Under the pieces are notes generated by a model. The model saw only the letters and a list, made by a program, of their open reading frames with translations, had not been told where the DNA came from and did not search any database. A program made the translations under genes and the position numbers. Shown here piece after piece: positions 16,064 through 24,860 of a stretch of DNA of 55,250 nt. The stretch's first letter is position 1, and the number at the start of each line of letters is the position of its first letter. Source of the DNA: Clostridiales bacterium (GTDB lineage: Bacteria; Bacillota; Clostridia; Christensenellales; Aristaeellaceae); assembly GCA_004554085.1 (NCBI GenBank), contig SFNY01000023.1:1-55250 (forward strand). Reading direction: 5' to 3'.

Positions 16064-16929
16064 CGGAAGAACTGCTTCAAGAGATACGGAATGTGCGCCT
16101 GATCGCGCTGGACATCGACGGCACGCTGATGGACGCGGACAAGCGCTTCCCGGAGATCAACTGCCGGACCCTTCAGGCCTGCGAGAAACGGGGCGTGAAG
16201 CTGGCGCTCATCAGCGGCCGCAGCTTCGAGCTGATGCGGGGCTTTGCCCGGGAGCTGGGGATTCACCCCATCCTCGCGGCCTGCAACGGCGCGCGCATCG
16301 AGGCGGGTGAGGACGGCCCCACGATCTCGGAAAACACCTTCACCCGCGCGGAGGCGGAGCGCGTCTGCCGCACGCTGGAGGACAGCGGCATGTACTTCAA
16401 CGCCTACCGCCGGGGCAAGTGCTACATGGGCAACCCGGAGGTGCGGCCCTCGCTGGGCCCGCGCTACGCCCACCACATTCCGGGAACCATCGACGATCCC
16501 CGCTATCCCTACGAGACGGTGTGCGACCGCGACCGGCTGTGGGGCGAGGGCTTGGACGGCGTGTACAAGTTCGTGGCGCTGGGTGCGGCCTACGACCCCG
16601 GCTTCGATCGGCTCCAGGCGGAGCTAAACGACATGAACCTGTCCGTGTCCAGCGCATCGAAGCGCAACAAGGAGTTCATGCCCACGGGCGTGGACAAGGG
16701 CTTCGCGGTGCGCGCGATCTGCCGGGAGCTGAACATCGCGCAGAGCCAGGTCATGGCCTTCGGAGACATGACCAACGACATCCCCATGCTGCTTGCGGCG
16801 GGCGTGCCCGTGGCCATGGAGAACGGCGAGGACAGCGTGAAGGCGGCCGCCCGGCTCATCGCCCCGGATCACAATCTGGGCGGCGTGGGCCTGGTGCTGG
16901 AGCGCCATCTGCTGCAAAAGGAGGGCTGA
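16060..16929 (+). CDS. Cof-type HAD-IIB phosphatase
   Basis: A 289-aa HAD hydrolase. Motif I is ALDIDGTL with the nucleophile/acid DxD pair. Motif II is ISGR, and motif IV is FGDMTNDIPML. The alpha/beta cap between residues about 95 and 200 is type C2B. The motif before motif IV contains the conserved lysine (GVDKGFAV). Substrates of this family are usually sugar phosphates, flavin or PLP phosphates and cannot be predicted. It is coupled to the RluA gene by ATGA and is 3 bases from a second, related HAD gene. Confidence 0.92.
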   Translation: MTEELLQEIRNVRLIALDIDGTLMDADKRFPEINCRTLQACEKRGVKLALISGRSFELMRGFARELGIHPILAACNGARIEAGEDGPTISENTFTRAEAERVCRTLEDSGMYFNAYRRGKCYMGNPEVRPSLGPRYAHHIPGTIDDPRYPYETVCDRDRLWGEGLDGVYKFVALGAAYDPGFDRLQAELNDMNLSVSSASKRNKEFMPTGVDKGFAVRAICRELNIAQSQVMAFGDMTNDIPMLLAAGVPVAMENGEDSVKAAARLIAPDHNLGGVGLVLERHLLQKEG

Positions 16930-16932
16930 AGT

Positions 16933-17766
16933 ATGGACATCCGACTGATTGTTTCCGACATCGATCACACCATCCTGCCCGCCAACCAGATCATTTCCCC
17001 GGCGACCTACAATGCGGTGCGGGACTGCCGCGCGCGGGGCGTGGAATTCGTCATCGCCAGCGGGCGCTGGTACCCCGCGGCGCGCAAGGTCGCCGTGGAT
17101 CAGCTGGGCATTGAGGACGGCTACATGATCATCTGCAACGGCGGCGCGGTGGTGCGCAGCGACGGAACGCCCCTGGCCGAGTGGCGGCTGAGCGTGGCGC
17201 AGGCGCAGCAGATATATGATCTGCTCAAAGCGGAGAAGGTGATGATGAACGTCTACGCGCCGGACGCGATCTACCGCGTGCGGGGCGAGTATCTGACCTG
17301 CTTCCGCTTCCCGGAGACGAGCTACTTCGACGGCGGCATGTCCTACCGCGTGGTGGACGGAGATTGGCAGGGCTTTGAGAAGGGCATCCAGAGCGGCCCC
17401 TACAAGATCGAGGCCTACACCGATGATACCCAACTGCTGGTGGAGCTGCGCCGCAAGGTCGAGGCGTTGGGCTTTCAGGCGAACAGCGCCTTCCCCTTCA
17501 ATCTGGAGATCATGGCCCCGGGCGCGGGCAAGGGCATGGCGGTGCGCTGGCTGACGGAGCACATGGGCCTCAATCGCGAGCAGGTGATGGGCTTCGGCGA
17601 TTACACCAACGACCTGCCCATGCTGGAGAACGTGGGCTGGCCTGTGGCCGTGGACAACGCCATCGACGAGGTCAAGCGCGCCTGCCGGCTCGTCGCGCCG
17701 AGCTGCGAGGACGACGGCGTGGCCCAGACCATCCGCAAATACGTGCTGGGAGATGAACAGTTATGA
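16933..17766 (+). CDS. Cof-type HAD-IIB phosphatase (paralogue)
   Basis: A 277-aa protein of the same C2B-capped group as the gene before it. Motif I is VSDIDHTI, with histidine in place of the usual glycine after DxD. Motif II is ASGRW, and motif IV GFGDYTNDLPML. AAAGGAGG lies 8 bases before the ATG. It overlaps trmL by 4 bases. The tandem pair looks like an old duplication with different cap sequences, so probably different substrates. Confidence 0.9.
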   Translation: MDIRLIVSDIDHTILPANQIISPATYNAVRDCRARGVEFVIASGRWYPAARKVAVDQLGIEDGYMIICNGGAVVRSDGTPLAEWRLSVAQAQQIYDLLKAEKVMMNVYAPDAIYRVRGEYLTCFRFPETSYFDGGMSYRVVDGDWQGFEKGIQSGPYKIEAYTDDTQLLVELRRKVEALGFQANSAFPFNLEIMAPGAGKGMAVRWLTEHMGLNREQVMGFGDYTNDLPMLENVGWPVAVDNAIDEVKRACRLVAPSCEDDGVAQTIRKYVLGDEQL

Positions 17767-18281
17767 TGCACATCGTGCTGGTGAACCCGGAGATTCCCCA
17801 GAACACGGGCAACATCGCCCGCACCTGCGCGGCGACGGGGGCCATGCTGCATTTGATCAAGCCGCTGGGCTTCGAGCTTTCGGACAAGTACCTCAAGCGC
17901 GCGGGGCTGGACTACTGGCACATGATGACGCTTCAGGTGCACGAGAGCTGGGAGGACTTCCTCACGGCCTATCCCGACGCGCGCCTGCACTATGCCACCA
18001 CCAAGGCTCCCCGGGACTACTGCGGCGCGCAGTACGCGGACGGCGACTTTCTTGTGTTCGGCCGGGAGACGAAGGGTCTGGACGAGGAGCTGCTGGCCCG
18101 CAACTATGAAAAATGCATCCGCATCCCCATGCGCAGCGACGCGCGCAGCCTGAACCTGTCCAACTCCGTGGCCATCGTGCTCTACGAGGCGCTGCGGCAG
18201 CAGGGCTTCCCGAACCTCGAGGGCGCGGGCCATCTCCACCACACCCGTCCCGAGGGCAGCGAATGGGCGGACTACGTTTAA
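17763..18281 (+). CDS. trmL: tRNA (cytidine/uridine-34-2'-O)-methyltransferase
   Basis: A 172-aa SPOUT methyltransferase that 2'-O-methylates the wobble base of tRNALeu using SAM. Diagnostic segments are NPEIPQNTGNIARTCAATG at the N-terminus, the knot motif FGRETKGL, and RIPMRSDARSLNLSNSVAIVLYEALRQ at the C-terminus. Length matches the family (about 155-170 aa). It is the last gene of the operon and is coupled to the second HAD gene. Confidence 0.93.
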   Translation: MMHIVLVNPEIPQNTGNIARTCAATGAMLHLIKPLGFELSDKYLKRAGLDYWHMMTLQVHESWEDFLTAYPDARLHYATTKAPRDYCGAQYADGDFLVFGRETKGLDEELLARNYEKCIRIPMRSDARSLNLSNSVAIVLYEALRQQGFPNLEGAGHLHHTRPEGSEWADYV

Positions 18282-18301
18282 CCCGCATGCAAAAACGGGT
18301 T
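18280..18301 (+). terminator. Weak hairpin after trmL
   Basis: AACCCG pairs with CGGGTT across a 10-nt loop that contains A5. There is no T tract after it; its 3' arm runs into the -35 box of metY. It is at best a weak terminator. Confidence 0.35.
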
Positions 18302-18327
18302 GACAGCTCAGCTTCATCCGATATAAT
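18300..18327 (+). promoter_or_regulatory. Consensus promoter of metY-metA
   Basis: TTGACA (18300-18305), 16 bp, TATAAT (18322-18327): both hexamers match consensus exactly. There is no room for a SAM riboswitch between this promoter and the start codon. Confidence 0.9.
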
Positions 18328-18367
18328 GAAAAACAGGTACCTATGATGAACATGTAGGAGAATGAAT

Positions 18368-19642
18368 ATGCGTATTGAGACCAAGTGCGTTCAGTCCGGC
18401 TACACCCCCGGCAACGGCGAACCCCGACAGATTCCCATCGTGCAGAGCACGACCTTCAAGTATGCCACCAGCGAGGCCATGGGCCGCCTGTTCGACCTGG
18501 AGGACTCCGGCTACTTCTACTCCCGCCTGCAGAACCCTACCTGCGACGCGGTGGCGGCCAAGATCTGCGATCTGGAGGGCGGCACGGCGGCCATGCTGAC
18601 CTCCTCGGGCCAGTCCGCCAACTTCTACGCCGTGTTCAACATCGCCGGAAACGGCGACCACGTGGTTTCCTCCGCATCCATCTACGGCGGAACCTACAAC
18701 CTCTTTGCCGTCACCATGAAGCGCATGGGCGTGGACTTCACCTTCATCTCCCCGGACTGCACCGATGCGGAGCTGGAGGCGGCCTTCCGTCCCAACACCA
18801 AGGCGGTGTTTGGCGAGACCATCGCCAATCCGGCGCTGACCGTGTTCGACGTCGAGCGCTTCGCCAACGCGGCCCACGCCCACGGCGTGCCGCTGATCGT
18901 GGACAACACCTTCGCCACACCCATCAACTGCCGCCCCTTCGAGTGGGGCGCGGACATCGTGACCCACTCCACCACCAAGTACATGGAAGGCCACGGCGCG
19001 GCGGTGGGCGGCGCGATTGTGGACGCCGGGCGCTTCGACTGGATCGCCCACGCGGACAAGTTCCCCGGGCTCACCACGCCGGACGATAGCTACCACGGCG
19101 TGACCTACGCGGAGAAGTTCGGCCTGGGCGGCGCGTTCATCACCAAGTGCACGGTGCAGCTGATGCGCGACTTCGGCTCCACGCCCTCGCCCCAGAGCGC
19201 CTTCATGCTGAACCTGGGCCTGGAGAGCCTGCACGTGCGCATGGAGCGCCACTGCGAGAACGCCCTGAAGGTGGCCCAGTACCTGGAGCAGAATGACAGG
19301 ATCGCCTGGGTGAACTATCCGGGCCTGGAGTCCAGCCCCTATCACGCCCGGGCGCAGAAGTACATGCCCAAGGGCACCTGCGGCGTGGTCTCCTTCGGCG
19401 TGAAGGGCGGTCGCGAGGCCGCGTCGAAGTTCATGCAGAACCTGAAGATCGCCGCCATCGAGACCCACGTGGCCGACGCCCGCACCTGCTGCCTGCATCC
19501 CGCCAGCACCACCCATCGCCAGATGAACGATGCGGAGCTCATCGCCGCCGGCGTGTCCGGCGATCTGGTGCGCCTGAGCTGCGGCCTGGAGAGCGCCGAG
19601 GATCTGATCGACGACATCGCCCAGGCGCTGGCGCAAATCTGA
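18368..19642 (+). CDS. metY: O-acetylhomoserine sulfhydrylase
   Basis: A 424-aa PLP enzyme of the Cys/Met metabolism family, making homocysteine from O-acetylhomoserine and sulfide. The PLP lysine is K204 in HSTTKYMEGHG. The N-terminal QSTTFKY and the long C-terminal VADARTCCLHPASTTHRQM are typical of MetY rather than MetB. ATG 18368 lies 7 bases after AGGAG; ATG 18362 is only 1 base from it and is rejected. The gene is followed after 29 bases by metA, whose product supplies the acetylated substrate. Confidence 0.92.
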   Translation: MRIETKCVQSGYTPGNGEPRQIPIVQSTTFKYATSEAMGRLFDLEDSGYFYSRLQNPTCDAVAAKICDLEGGTAAMLTSSGQSANFYAVFNIAGNGDHVVSSASIYGGTYNLFAVTMKRMGVDFTFISPDCTDAELEAAFRPNTKAVFGETIANPALTVFDVERFANAAHAHGVPLIVDNTFATPINCRPFEWGADIVTHSTTKYMEGHGAAVGGAIVDAGRFDWIAHADKFPGLTTPDDSYHGVTYAEKFGLGGAFITKCTVQLMRDFGSTPSPQSAFMLNLGLESLHVRMERHCENALKVAQYLEQNDRIAWVNYPGLESSPYHARAQKYMPKGTCGVVSFGVKGGREAASKFMQNLKIAAIETHVADARTCCLHPASTTHRQMNDAELIAAGVSGDLVRLSCGLESAEDLIDDIAQALAQI

Positions 19643-19671
19643 GTCAAGAACCCCCTGAAAGGTGAGAACCC

Positions 19672-20613
19672 ATGCCCATCAAAATTCCCAACAACCTGCC
19701 CGCCGCAGAGATTCTGCTCAAGGAGAACATCTTCGTCATGACGGAGACCCGGGCGATGACCCAGGACATCCGTCCGCTGCGCATGCTGCTGCTGAATCTG
19801 ATGCCGAAGAAGATCGAGACGGAGACCCAGCTGACCCGTCTGCTGGGCAACACGCCGCTTCAGATCGAGCTGACGCTGCTGCGCATGGAGGCCCACAAGT
19901 CCCTCAACACCAGCCAGGAGCACCTGCTGTCCTTCTACCGCACCTTTTCCGAGGTGAAGGACACCTGCTTCGACGGCATGATCATCACCGGTGCACCGGT
20001 GGAGCACCTGCCCTTTGAGGAGGTGGACTACTGGCCGGAGCTGTGCGAGATCATGGAGTGGTCGCGCAGCCATGTGCACTCCACGATGCACATCTGCTGG
20101 GGCGCGCAGGCGGGCCTGTACTACCACTACGGCATTCAGAAGCAACCGCTGGAGAAAAAGCTCTTCGGCGTGTTTCCCCATCGATCGGAGTACCGGGAAT
20201 CCATGCTGCTGCGGGGCTTTGACGACGTGTTCATGGTGCCCCACTCCCGCCACACCACCGTGCGGCGCGAGGACATCGAGGCCGTGCCGAGCCTGCAAAT
20301 CCTGGCTTCGTCCGAGGAGGCCGGGGTGTGCATCGTGCGCAACCGTCAGGGCCGGCAGTTTTTCATGATGGGCCACTCGGAGTACGATGCGCGCACGCTG
20401 GAAAATGAGTATCTGCGGGACGTGAAGGCGGGCAAGCCCATCGACGTGCCGAAGAACTACTATCCCGGCGACGATCCGTCGAAGGATCCTATCGTCAGCT
20501 GGCGCGGACACGCCAATTTGCTCTATTCCAACTGGCTGAACTACTTCGTCTACCAGACCACGCCCTACGACGTGACCCAGGTGGCGAATCCATCCGAGAA
20601 TTCAGAGAATTAG
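19672..20613 (+). CDS. metAA: Homoserine O-acetyltransferase (MetA family)
   Basis: Acylates homoserine for the MetY reaction. The 313-aa protein has the catalytic cysteine C142 in HICWGAQAG and the conserved EYRESMLLRGFDD and MMGHSEYDARTL segments. Residue 111 is glutamate (GAPVEH). The MetA literature links E111 to acetyl-CoA and G111 to succinyl-CoA, so acetyl transfer is predicted, in agreement with metY upstream. AAAGGTGAG precedes the ATG. Confidence 0.93.
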   Translation: MPIKIPNNLPAAEILLKENIFVMTETRAMTQDIRPLRMLLLNLMPKKIETETQLTRLLGNTPLQIELTLLRMEAHKSLNTSQEHLLSFYRTFSEVKDTCFDGMIITGAPVEHLPFEEVDYWPELCEIMEWSRSHVHSTMHICWGAQAGLYYHYGIQKQPLEKKLFGVFPHRSEYRESMLLRGFDDVFMVPHSRHTTVRREDIEAVPSLQILASSEEAGVCIVRNRQGRQFFMMGHSEYDARTLENEYLRDVKAGKPIDVPKNYYPGDDPSKDPIVSWRGHANLLYSNWLNYFVYQTTPYDVTQVANPSENSEN

Positions 20614-20622
20614 GGAAAGAGG

Positions 20623-20654
20623 ATTCCCCACTCCGCAGCGGTGGAGCGGGGAAT
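20623..20654 (+). terminator. Hairpin after metA (weak T tract)
   Basis: ATTCCCC-x-CTCC pairs with GGAG-x-GGGGAAT around an 8-nt loop. Only TT follows the stem, so termination may be partial and the two-component genes may receive read-through. Confidence 0.5.
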
Positions 20655-20683
20655 TTATGATATGCAGAGGGGAGGAACGCGGC

Positions 20684-21358
20684 ATGCGCATACTGCTTGC
20701 GGAGGATGAAATCGCCATGTCCGAGGCGCTGGTGGACATCCTGAGCTTTCACAACTACAGCGTGGACGCGGTGTACGACGGCGCGGACGCGCTGGACTAC
20801 GCCCGGAGCCAGGCCTACGACGGCGTGATTCTGGACGTGATGATGCCCCGCATGGACGGCGTGGAGGTGCTTAAGCGCCTGCGCCGGGAGGGCAACCGCA
20901 CGCCGGTGCTGCTGCTGACCGCCAGGGGCGAGGTGGAGGATCGCATCCGTGGCCTGGACGCGGGCGCGGACGACTACCTTCCCAAGCCCTTCGCCATGGG
21001 CGAGCTGCTGGCCCGGCTGCGGGCGATGCTGCGCAGGCGGGAGAGCTACGTGCCGGACGTGCTGCGCCTGGGCGACGTGACGCTGGATCCGGGGCGCTTC
21101 GAGCTGCGCTGCGGGGACAGAGCGCAGTCGCTGAGCAAGCTGGAGTATCAGATCATGGAGCTGCTGATGCGCAATCCGGGCATGACCTTCTCCGCCGAGA
21201 CGCTGCTGGAGCGGGTCTGGGGCTGCGAAACCGACGCGGGCGTGGGCGTGGTGTGGGTGTACATCTCCTACCTGCGCAAGAAGCTGGCTGCGCTGGACGC
21301 GAAGGTGGAGATCGCCTCGCGCAGGGGCCTGGGCTACACGCTGGAGGTCGGGCAATGA
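20684..21358 (+). CDS. OmpR-family response regulator
   Basis: A 224-aa regulator with a receiver domain (residues 1-118). The acidic pocket is AEDE, the phosphoacceptor D51 is in ILDVMMPRMDG, and the signalling lysine is in LPKPF. A C-terminal winged helix (about 128-222) ends in RRGLGYTLE. ATG 20684 follows GGGGAGG by 8 bases; an upstream in-frame ATG lacks a site. It overlaps the histidine kinase start by 4 bases. Targets are unknown; the convergent export operon at 22.7-29.1 kb is a guess only. Confidence 0.94.
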   Translation: MRILLAEDEIAMSEALVDILSFHNYSVDAVYDGADALDYARSQAYDGVILDVMMPRMDGVEVLKRLRREGNRTPVLLLTARGEVEDRIRGLDAGADDYLPKPFAMGELLARLRAMLRRRESYVPDVLRLGDVTLDPGRFELRCGDRAQSLSKLEYQIMELLMRNPGMTFSAETLLERVWGCETDAGVGVVWVYISYLRKKLAALDAKVEIASRRGLGYTLEVGQ

Positions 21359-22602
21359 TTCGCGCGCTGCGCCGCAGGTTCATCCTGGGCGCGATGCTGG
21401 CGCTGGCGATTCTGCTGCTTTTGCTGAACTGCGGTGTGATCGCGGGCAGCTACCTTCAGATGGAGCGCAGGTGGGATCAGACGCTGGAGCGCCTGATGGA
21501 GATGCCGGATGTGGGTGCGCGGCCCGAGCCACCGATGGAGAACCCACGGGAGCCGAAGGACAAGCTTGCGCTGTTCGGCTACGAGATCCCCGCCCACGGC
21601 CCACAGGAGGCGTACTATCTGGTGCGCGTGGACGCGGACGGCGGCATGGAGGTGGACGCGCGGGGCGTGGCAGAGACCGACGAGGCGGCGCTTCAGGCGG
21701 TCGTGCATGAAATCCTCGCGTCCGGCGAGGCGGAGGGCAAGGCCGACATGTACAAGTTCGCCCTGCGGCGCATGGAGGACGGCGGCGCGCTGGTGGCGCT
21801 GCTGGACAACTCTGCGCCGCTGCAGGCGCTGCTGGGCATGCTGGGCCCCATGATGATCGCCAACGCGCTGGGCCTTTTGGGGATGTTCCTGATCCTGCTG
21901 CCGCTGTCGAAGCGCATGGTGCGCTCCTACGCGGTGAACATCGAAAAGCAGAAGCAGTTCATCACCAACGCCGGGCACGAGATCAAGACCCCGGTGGCCA
22001 TCATCCAGTCCAATATCGACGCGATGGAGCTGATTCAGGGCGAGAACAAGTGGAGCCGGAACATCCGGGGGCAGGTGGAACGCCTGCGCGCGCTGCTGAA
22101 CGAGCTGCTGGCGCTGGCGCGGCTGGACGAGGGCCGCGGGGAGCAGAAGCGGACGCAGGTGGAGCTGGGCGCGCTGGTCGCGGAGGCAATCGAGGCCGAG
22201 CGGGAGCGCTGTGCGGCGCGAAAGCTGTGTGTGCGCAGCGAGATCGCGAAGGAAATCTGTCTGCGGGGCGATGCGAGGGGCCTAGGGCAGCTGGTGCATG
22301 CGCTGCTGGACAACGCGGTGCAGTACGCCGACGCGGGCGGCTGGATCGAGGTCAAGCTGGAGAAAAGCGGCCGACGCGTCCGGCTGACGCTGCGCAACAG
22401 CGTCTCCCGGCTCCCCGATTGTCCGCCCGAGCGCCTGTTCGAGCGCTTCTATCGGGGCGACAGCGCCCGCACCCAGGGCACGGCGGGCTGCGGCGTGGGA
22501 CTCTCCGCCGCCCAGTCCATCGTCGAGGCTCACAGGGGGAGGATCGCGCTGCGCTACGAGGACGCGCACACCGTGCGGGTCAGCGTGGAGCTGCCAATAT
22601 GA
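21355..22602 (+). CDS. Sensor histidine kinase
   Basis: A 415-aa membrane kinase paired with the response regulator. Membrane segments lie at about residues 10-31 and 162-184, with an extracytoplasmic sensor of about 130 residues between them, including a proline-rich acidic stretch near residue 60. The H box is NAGHEIKTPVA with H208. The N box is DNAVQYA and the G2 box GCGVGLSAAQSIV. The N box reads DNAVQYA rather than the common DNAIKYS, and a classical DxGxG G1 box is not obvious, so ATP-binding details deserve a check. ATG 21355 overlaps the regulator's stop. A 16-bp terminator follows. Confidence 0.92.
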   Translation: MIRALRRRFILGAMLALAILLLLLNCGVIAGSYLQMERRWDQTLERLMEMPDVGARPEPPMENPREPKDKLALFGYEIPAHGPQEAYYLVRVDADGGMEVDARGVAETDEAALQAVVHEILASGEAEGKADMYKFALRRMEDGGALVALLDNSAPLQALLGMLGPMMIANALGLLGMFLILLPLSKRMVRSYAVNIEKQKQFITNAGHEIKTPVAIIQSNIDAMELIQGENKWSRNIRGQVERLRALLNELLALARLDEGRGEQKRTQVELGALVAEAIEAERERCAARKLCVRSEIAKEICLRGDARGLGQLVHALLDNAVQYADAGGWIEVKLEKSGRRVRLTLRNSVSRLPDCPPERLFERFYRGDSARTQGTAGCGVGLSAAQSIVEAHRGRIALRYEDAHTVRVSVELPI

Positions 22603-22616
22603 TTTGCAAAGAATGA

Positions 22617-22660
22617 GGGACTGTGAAGGAACATCAGCGCGTTCTTTCACAGTCCCTTTT
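22617..22660 (+). terminator. Strong terminator between convergent operons
   Basis: A 16-bp stem (GGGACTGTGAAGGAAC with its complement, one G-T) has an 8-nt loop and is followed by TTTT. It separates the two-component operon from the minus-strand export operon. Confidence 0.9.
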
Positions 22661-22691
22661 CCATGGGGCTTATCAGAAGGAGAATGAAGTT

Positions 22692-23687
22692 TTATTCGCC
22701 TGTGCGCACCTCGACGCTCAGGCCCAGGGGCAGATCAAAATCCTCGGGAACGAGCAGCGCGACGTAGCCCTCGCCGTCGGCGATTGCGGACACGCCCTCC
22801 ACGATTGCGCTGCGGGGAGTCTCTGTGGGATCGTCGGCGCGGATGTAGGTCGCCGCATCGCCGATTTGTATGCGTGCCGCGTCCGCAGCGCTCAGCTGCA
22901 CCTCGATGCGCACGTCCTCGGGCTGCACCAGCTCCGCCACGCTTTGGCCACTCTGGAGCATGTCGCCGGGGGCAACCAGCACGCTTGTGACAACGCCGTC
23001 TGCGGGGCAGATGATCTGCGTCTCGTCCGCCTGCGCCCAGGTGAACAGCAGCTCGCCGCGCTCAACTATCTCGCCCTCCTGAACGCACAGCTCGATCAGC
23101 GTGCCGCTGGCGCTGTACTCGATGGGCTCCGCACCGACGGCGGTGCCCACGCCCACGCGCCGGGCGGCGCTGAAGTCCGCGTCGCGGTAGAGGTTCACAG
23201 TTTCGCCCACGTACAGCTCGCCGCCGATGACCTCCACCTGATACTCCGTGCCGTCGATGGACGTGACCACGCCGACGGCCTTGTGGGTGCCGTTGGCGGT
23301 GCAGCGCAGGTAGAGCTGCTCGCCGATGTGCACCAGCTCCGTCTCCGGGTCGTTGTACGCGCCGTCCACCGTGCAGTAGACCGTGTAGCGGCTGGTGGGA
23401 AGGATCTCCAGCACCGCGCCGTCCACGCTGTCGCCCTCCTCCGCGCAGCACAGGGCCACGGTTCCGTCCCAGGCGGCAAACACCTTCTCCGCACGGGTGG
23501 AGCCGACGGTCTCTCCGGCCGCCACGCTCTGTCCGGGCAGCAGGGAGAGCGACTCCAGCACGCCGCCGGATGCACTGACCAGCGCGGTGGTGCGGGATGC
23601 GACCGTCGTGCCCGCGTAGGTCTCGGCCAGCGCGGGGGAGGCCGCGAGTGCCAGCGCCGCCAGCAGGCTCAGGCTCTTTTTCAGCAT
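22692..23687 (-). CDS. Exported HlyD/RND-type adaptor-like protein (third in operon)
   Basis: A 331-aa secreted protein with a signal peptide (LSLLAALALAASPALA). It has two biotinyl-lipoyl-like half-motifs: SASGGVLESLSLLPGQSVAAGETV near the N-terminus and CPADGVVTSVLVAPGDMLQSGQSV in the middle. A beta-barrel region follows. This is the membrane-fusion/adaptor architecture, but without an N-terminal membrane anchor or a long coiled-coil hairpin. ATG 23687 is chosen because AAAGG lies 9 bases upstream and overlaps the previous stop; ATGs at 23693 and 23696 are possible. It is the last gene of the MacAB-like operon. Confidence 0.8.
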   Translation of the reverse strand: MLKKSLSLLAALALAASPALAETYAGTTVASRTTALVSASGGVLESLSLLPGQSVAAGETVGSTRAEKVFAAWDGTVALCCAEEGDSVDGAVLEILPTSRYTVYCTVDGAYNDPETELVHIGEQLYLRCTANGTHKAVGVVTSIDGTEYQVEVIGGELYVGETVNLYRDADFSAARRVGVGTAVGAEPIEYSASGTLIELCVQEGEIVERGELLFTWAQADETQIICPADGVVTSVLVAPGDMLQSGQSVAELVQPEDVRIEVQLSAADAARIQIGDAATYIRADDPTETPRSAIVEGVSAIADGEGYVALLVPEDFDLPLGLSVEVRTGE

Positions 23688-23699
23688 AGGCATCATCCT

Positions 23700-24860
23700 T
23701 TAATTCGTTGCAAGTTCGCCGCCATTGAGCAGGTACTGCGCGCCGCCGACGCGAACGATCTGTTGATCTGCGCTGATCTCCAGCGTGAAGTCCTTGGCGA
23801 CCAGACCCTGTGCGCGCAGCATGCCGTAGACGCTGCCGCAAAGCTCCAGCGAAGTGGAGAGTTGGATTTCCCTTCCCTCCGTCACGAGGGTCAGGGTTTC
23901 AATTCCGCTGCGGTTCAGGGTTTGCAGCGCGGAGAGACGGATCTCCCAGCGCGCGCCCGCCGCGACGGGGTTCAGGCGCAGCGTGGAATCCTCCAGGCTT
24001 GCGGTGAAGGCCGCGCCGCCGTCCAGCGTCAGGTTCAATTCGGTTTCGCCCAGCGTGAGCAGGGTCATCTCATCATCGGAGGTTTCCAGCGCCACCGTGC
24101 CGTAGAGCTGCATGTCGCCCGTTCCCGAGGCGTGGCTGCCGGTGAGCGCCTCGCCGGGGGTGACGCGGAAGCCCTGCGCCTCCATGCCCTCCGGGCTGCC
24201 GCCTCCGCCGCTGGGCCTTCCGCCACCGGGCATGCCGCCGCCCGGACCGCCGCCGGGCCTGCCCTGCGTCAGCATGAACTGTGCTTCCTCAAAGAGCAGC
24301 AGTTCATCGCCTGCCCAGGCCTCGATGCGCAGGGTGTAGGGGCCCTCGGCATAGTCCGCAGGCGCAAGGGCGATGCGGTTCTCCGACACATCCTGAGAGA
24401 AAAGCACATTCCCGTCGGAATCGCTGATCTGCACCTGCACGCGCTCCGCACCCGGAATCTCCGCCCAGGTGAATGCAATCTGCGCGTCGGGCGCACTGAG
24501 GGCGATCTGCCAGACCTGATCGATCCGCTGCGCGTCGCCCTCGGGCCTTAAGTCAATGGCGCTCACAGGGGCGCTGGGCGCGGGCGTGACCGTGGGTTCC
24601 ACAGATGCGGTCGGCTCAATGGTCGCGGTCGGTTCGACGGTTGCCGTGGGTTCGATGGTTTCCGTGGGTTCTGCGCTTGCGGTCGGCTCTGCCGTCTCTG
24701 TGGGTTCAATGCTTGCCGTGGGATCCACCGTCGCGGTGGGTTCAATGGTGACCGCTTCGGTGGGCGCGGGGGTGTCCTCCGGGACGGGCTCCGCCAGCGC
24801 GCCGCTCAGCAGAATCAGCAGGGCCAGCGCGCCGCAGAGCCTGCGCTTACTCCTTGACAT
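23700..24860 (-). CDS. Secreted protein with Pro/Thr/Glu hexapeptide repeats
   Basis: A 386-aa exported protein of unknown function. Residues 1-23 form a signal peptide. Residues 39-92 are nine tandem hexapeptides of the form xEPTxT, a wall-spanning linker. Residues about 105-190 look like a fibronectin-type beta domain (TWAEIPGAERVQVQISDSDGN). A glycine/proline-rich loop (GGGPGGGMPGGGRPSGGGG) precedes a C-terminal beta-rich region of about 170 residues. ATG 24860 has GGAGGG 8 bases upstream and overlaps the previous gene by 14 bases, so it is co-translated with the adaptor gene. Its link to export is by position only. Confidence 0.78.
   Translation of the reverse strand: MSRSKRRLCGALALLILLSGALAEPVPEDTPAPTEAVTIEPTATVDPTASIEPTETAEPTASAEPTETIEPTATVEPTATIEPTASVEPTVTPAPSAPVSAIDLRPEGDAQRIDQVWQIALSAPDAQIAFTWAEIPGAERVQVQISDSDGNVLFSQDVSENRIALAPADYAEGPYTLRIEAWAGDELLLFEEAQFMLTQGRPGGGPGGGMPGGGRPSGGGGSPEGMEAQGFRVTPGEALTGSHASGTGDMQLYGTVALETSDDEMTLLTLGETELNLTLDGGAAFTASLEDSTLRLNPVAAGARWEIRLSALQTLNRSGIETLTLVTEGREIQLSTSLELCGSVYGMLRAQGLVAKDFTLEISADQQIVRVGGAQYLLNGGELATN
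24585..24746 (-). repeat. Nine 18-bp tandem repeats encoding xEPTxT
   Basis: Nine imperfect 18-bp units run in frame within the secreted protein gene at 23700-24860. They encode residues 39-92. Copy number is likely to vary between strains. Confidence 0.85.

Noticed and set aside
18282..18367. SAM riboswitch or T-box before metY
   Set aside because: The consensus promoter leaves only about 35 bases of leader, too short for either element.
22623..24551. 642-codon plus-strand open frame
   Set aside because: It is antisense to two exported proteins with clear signal peptides and ribosome sites, and it begins inside a terminator hairpin.
24585..24746. Regular 18-bp repeats considered as a CRISPR-like or satellite array
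   Set aside because: The repeats are contiguous, in frame and encode xEPTxT hexapeptides in a secreted protein. There are no spacers.
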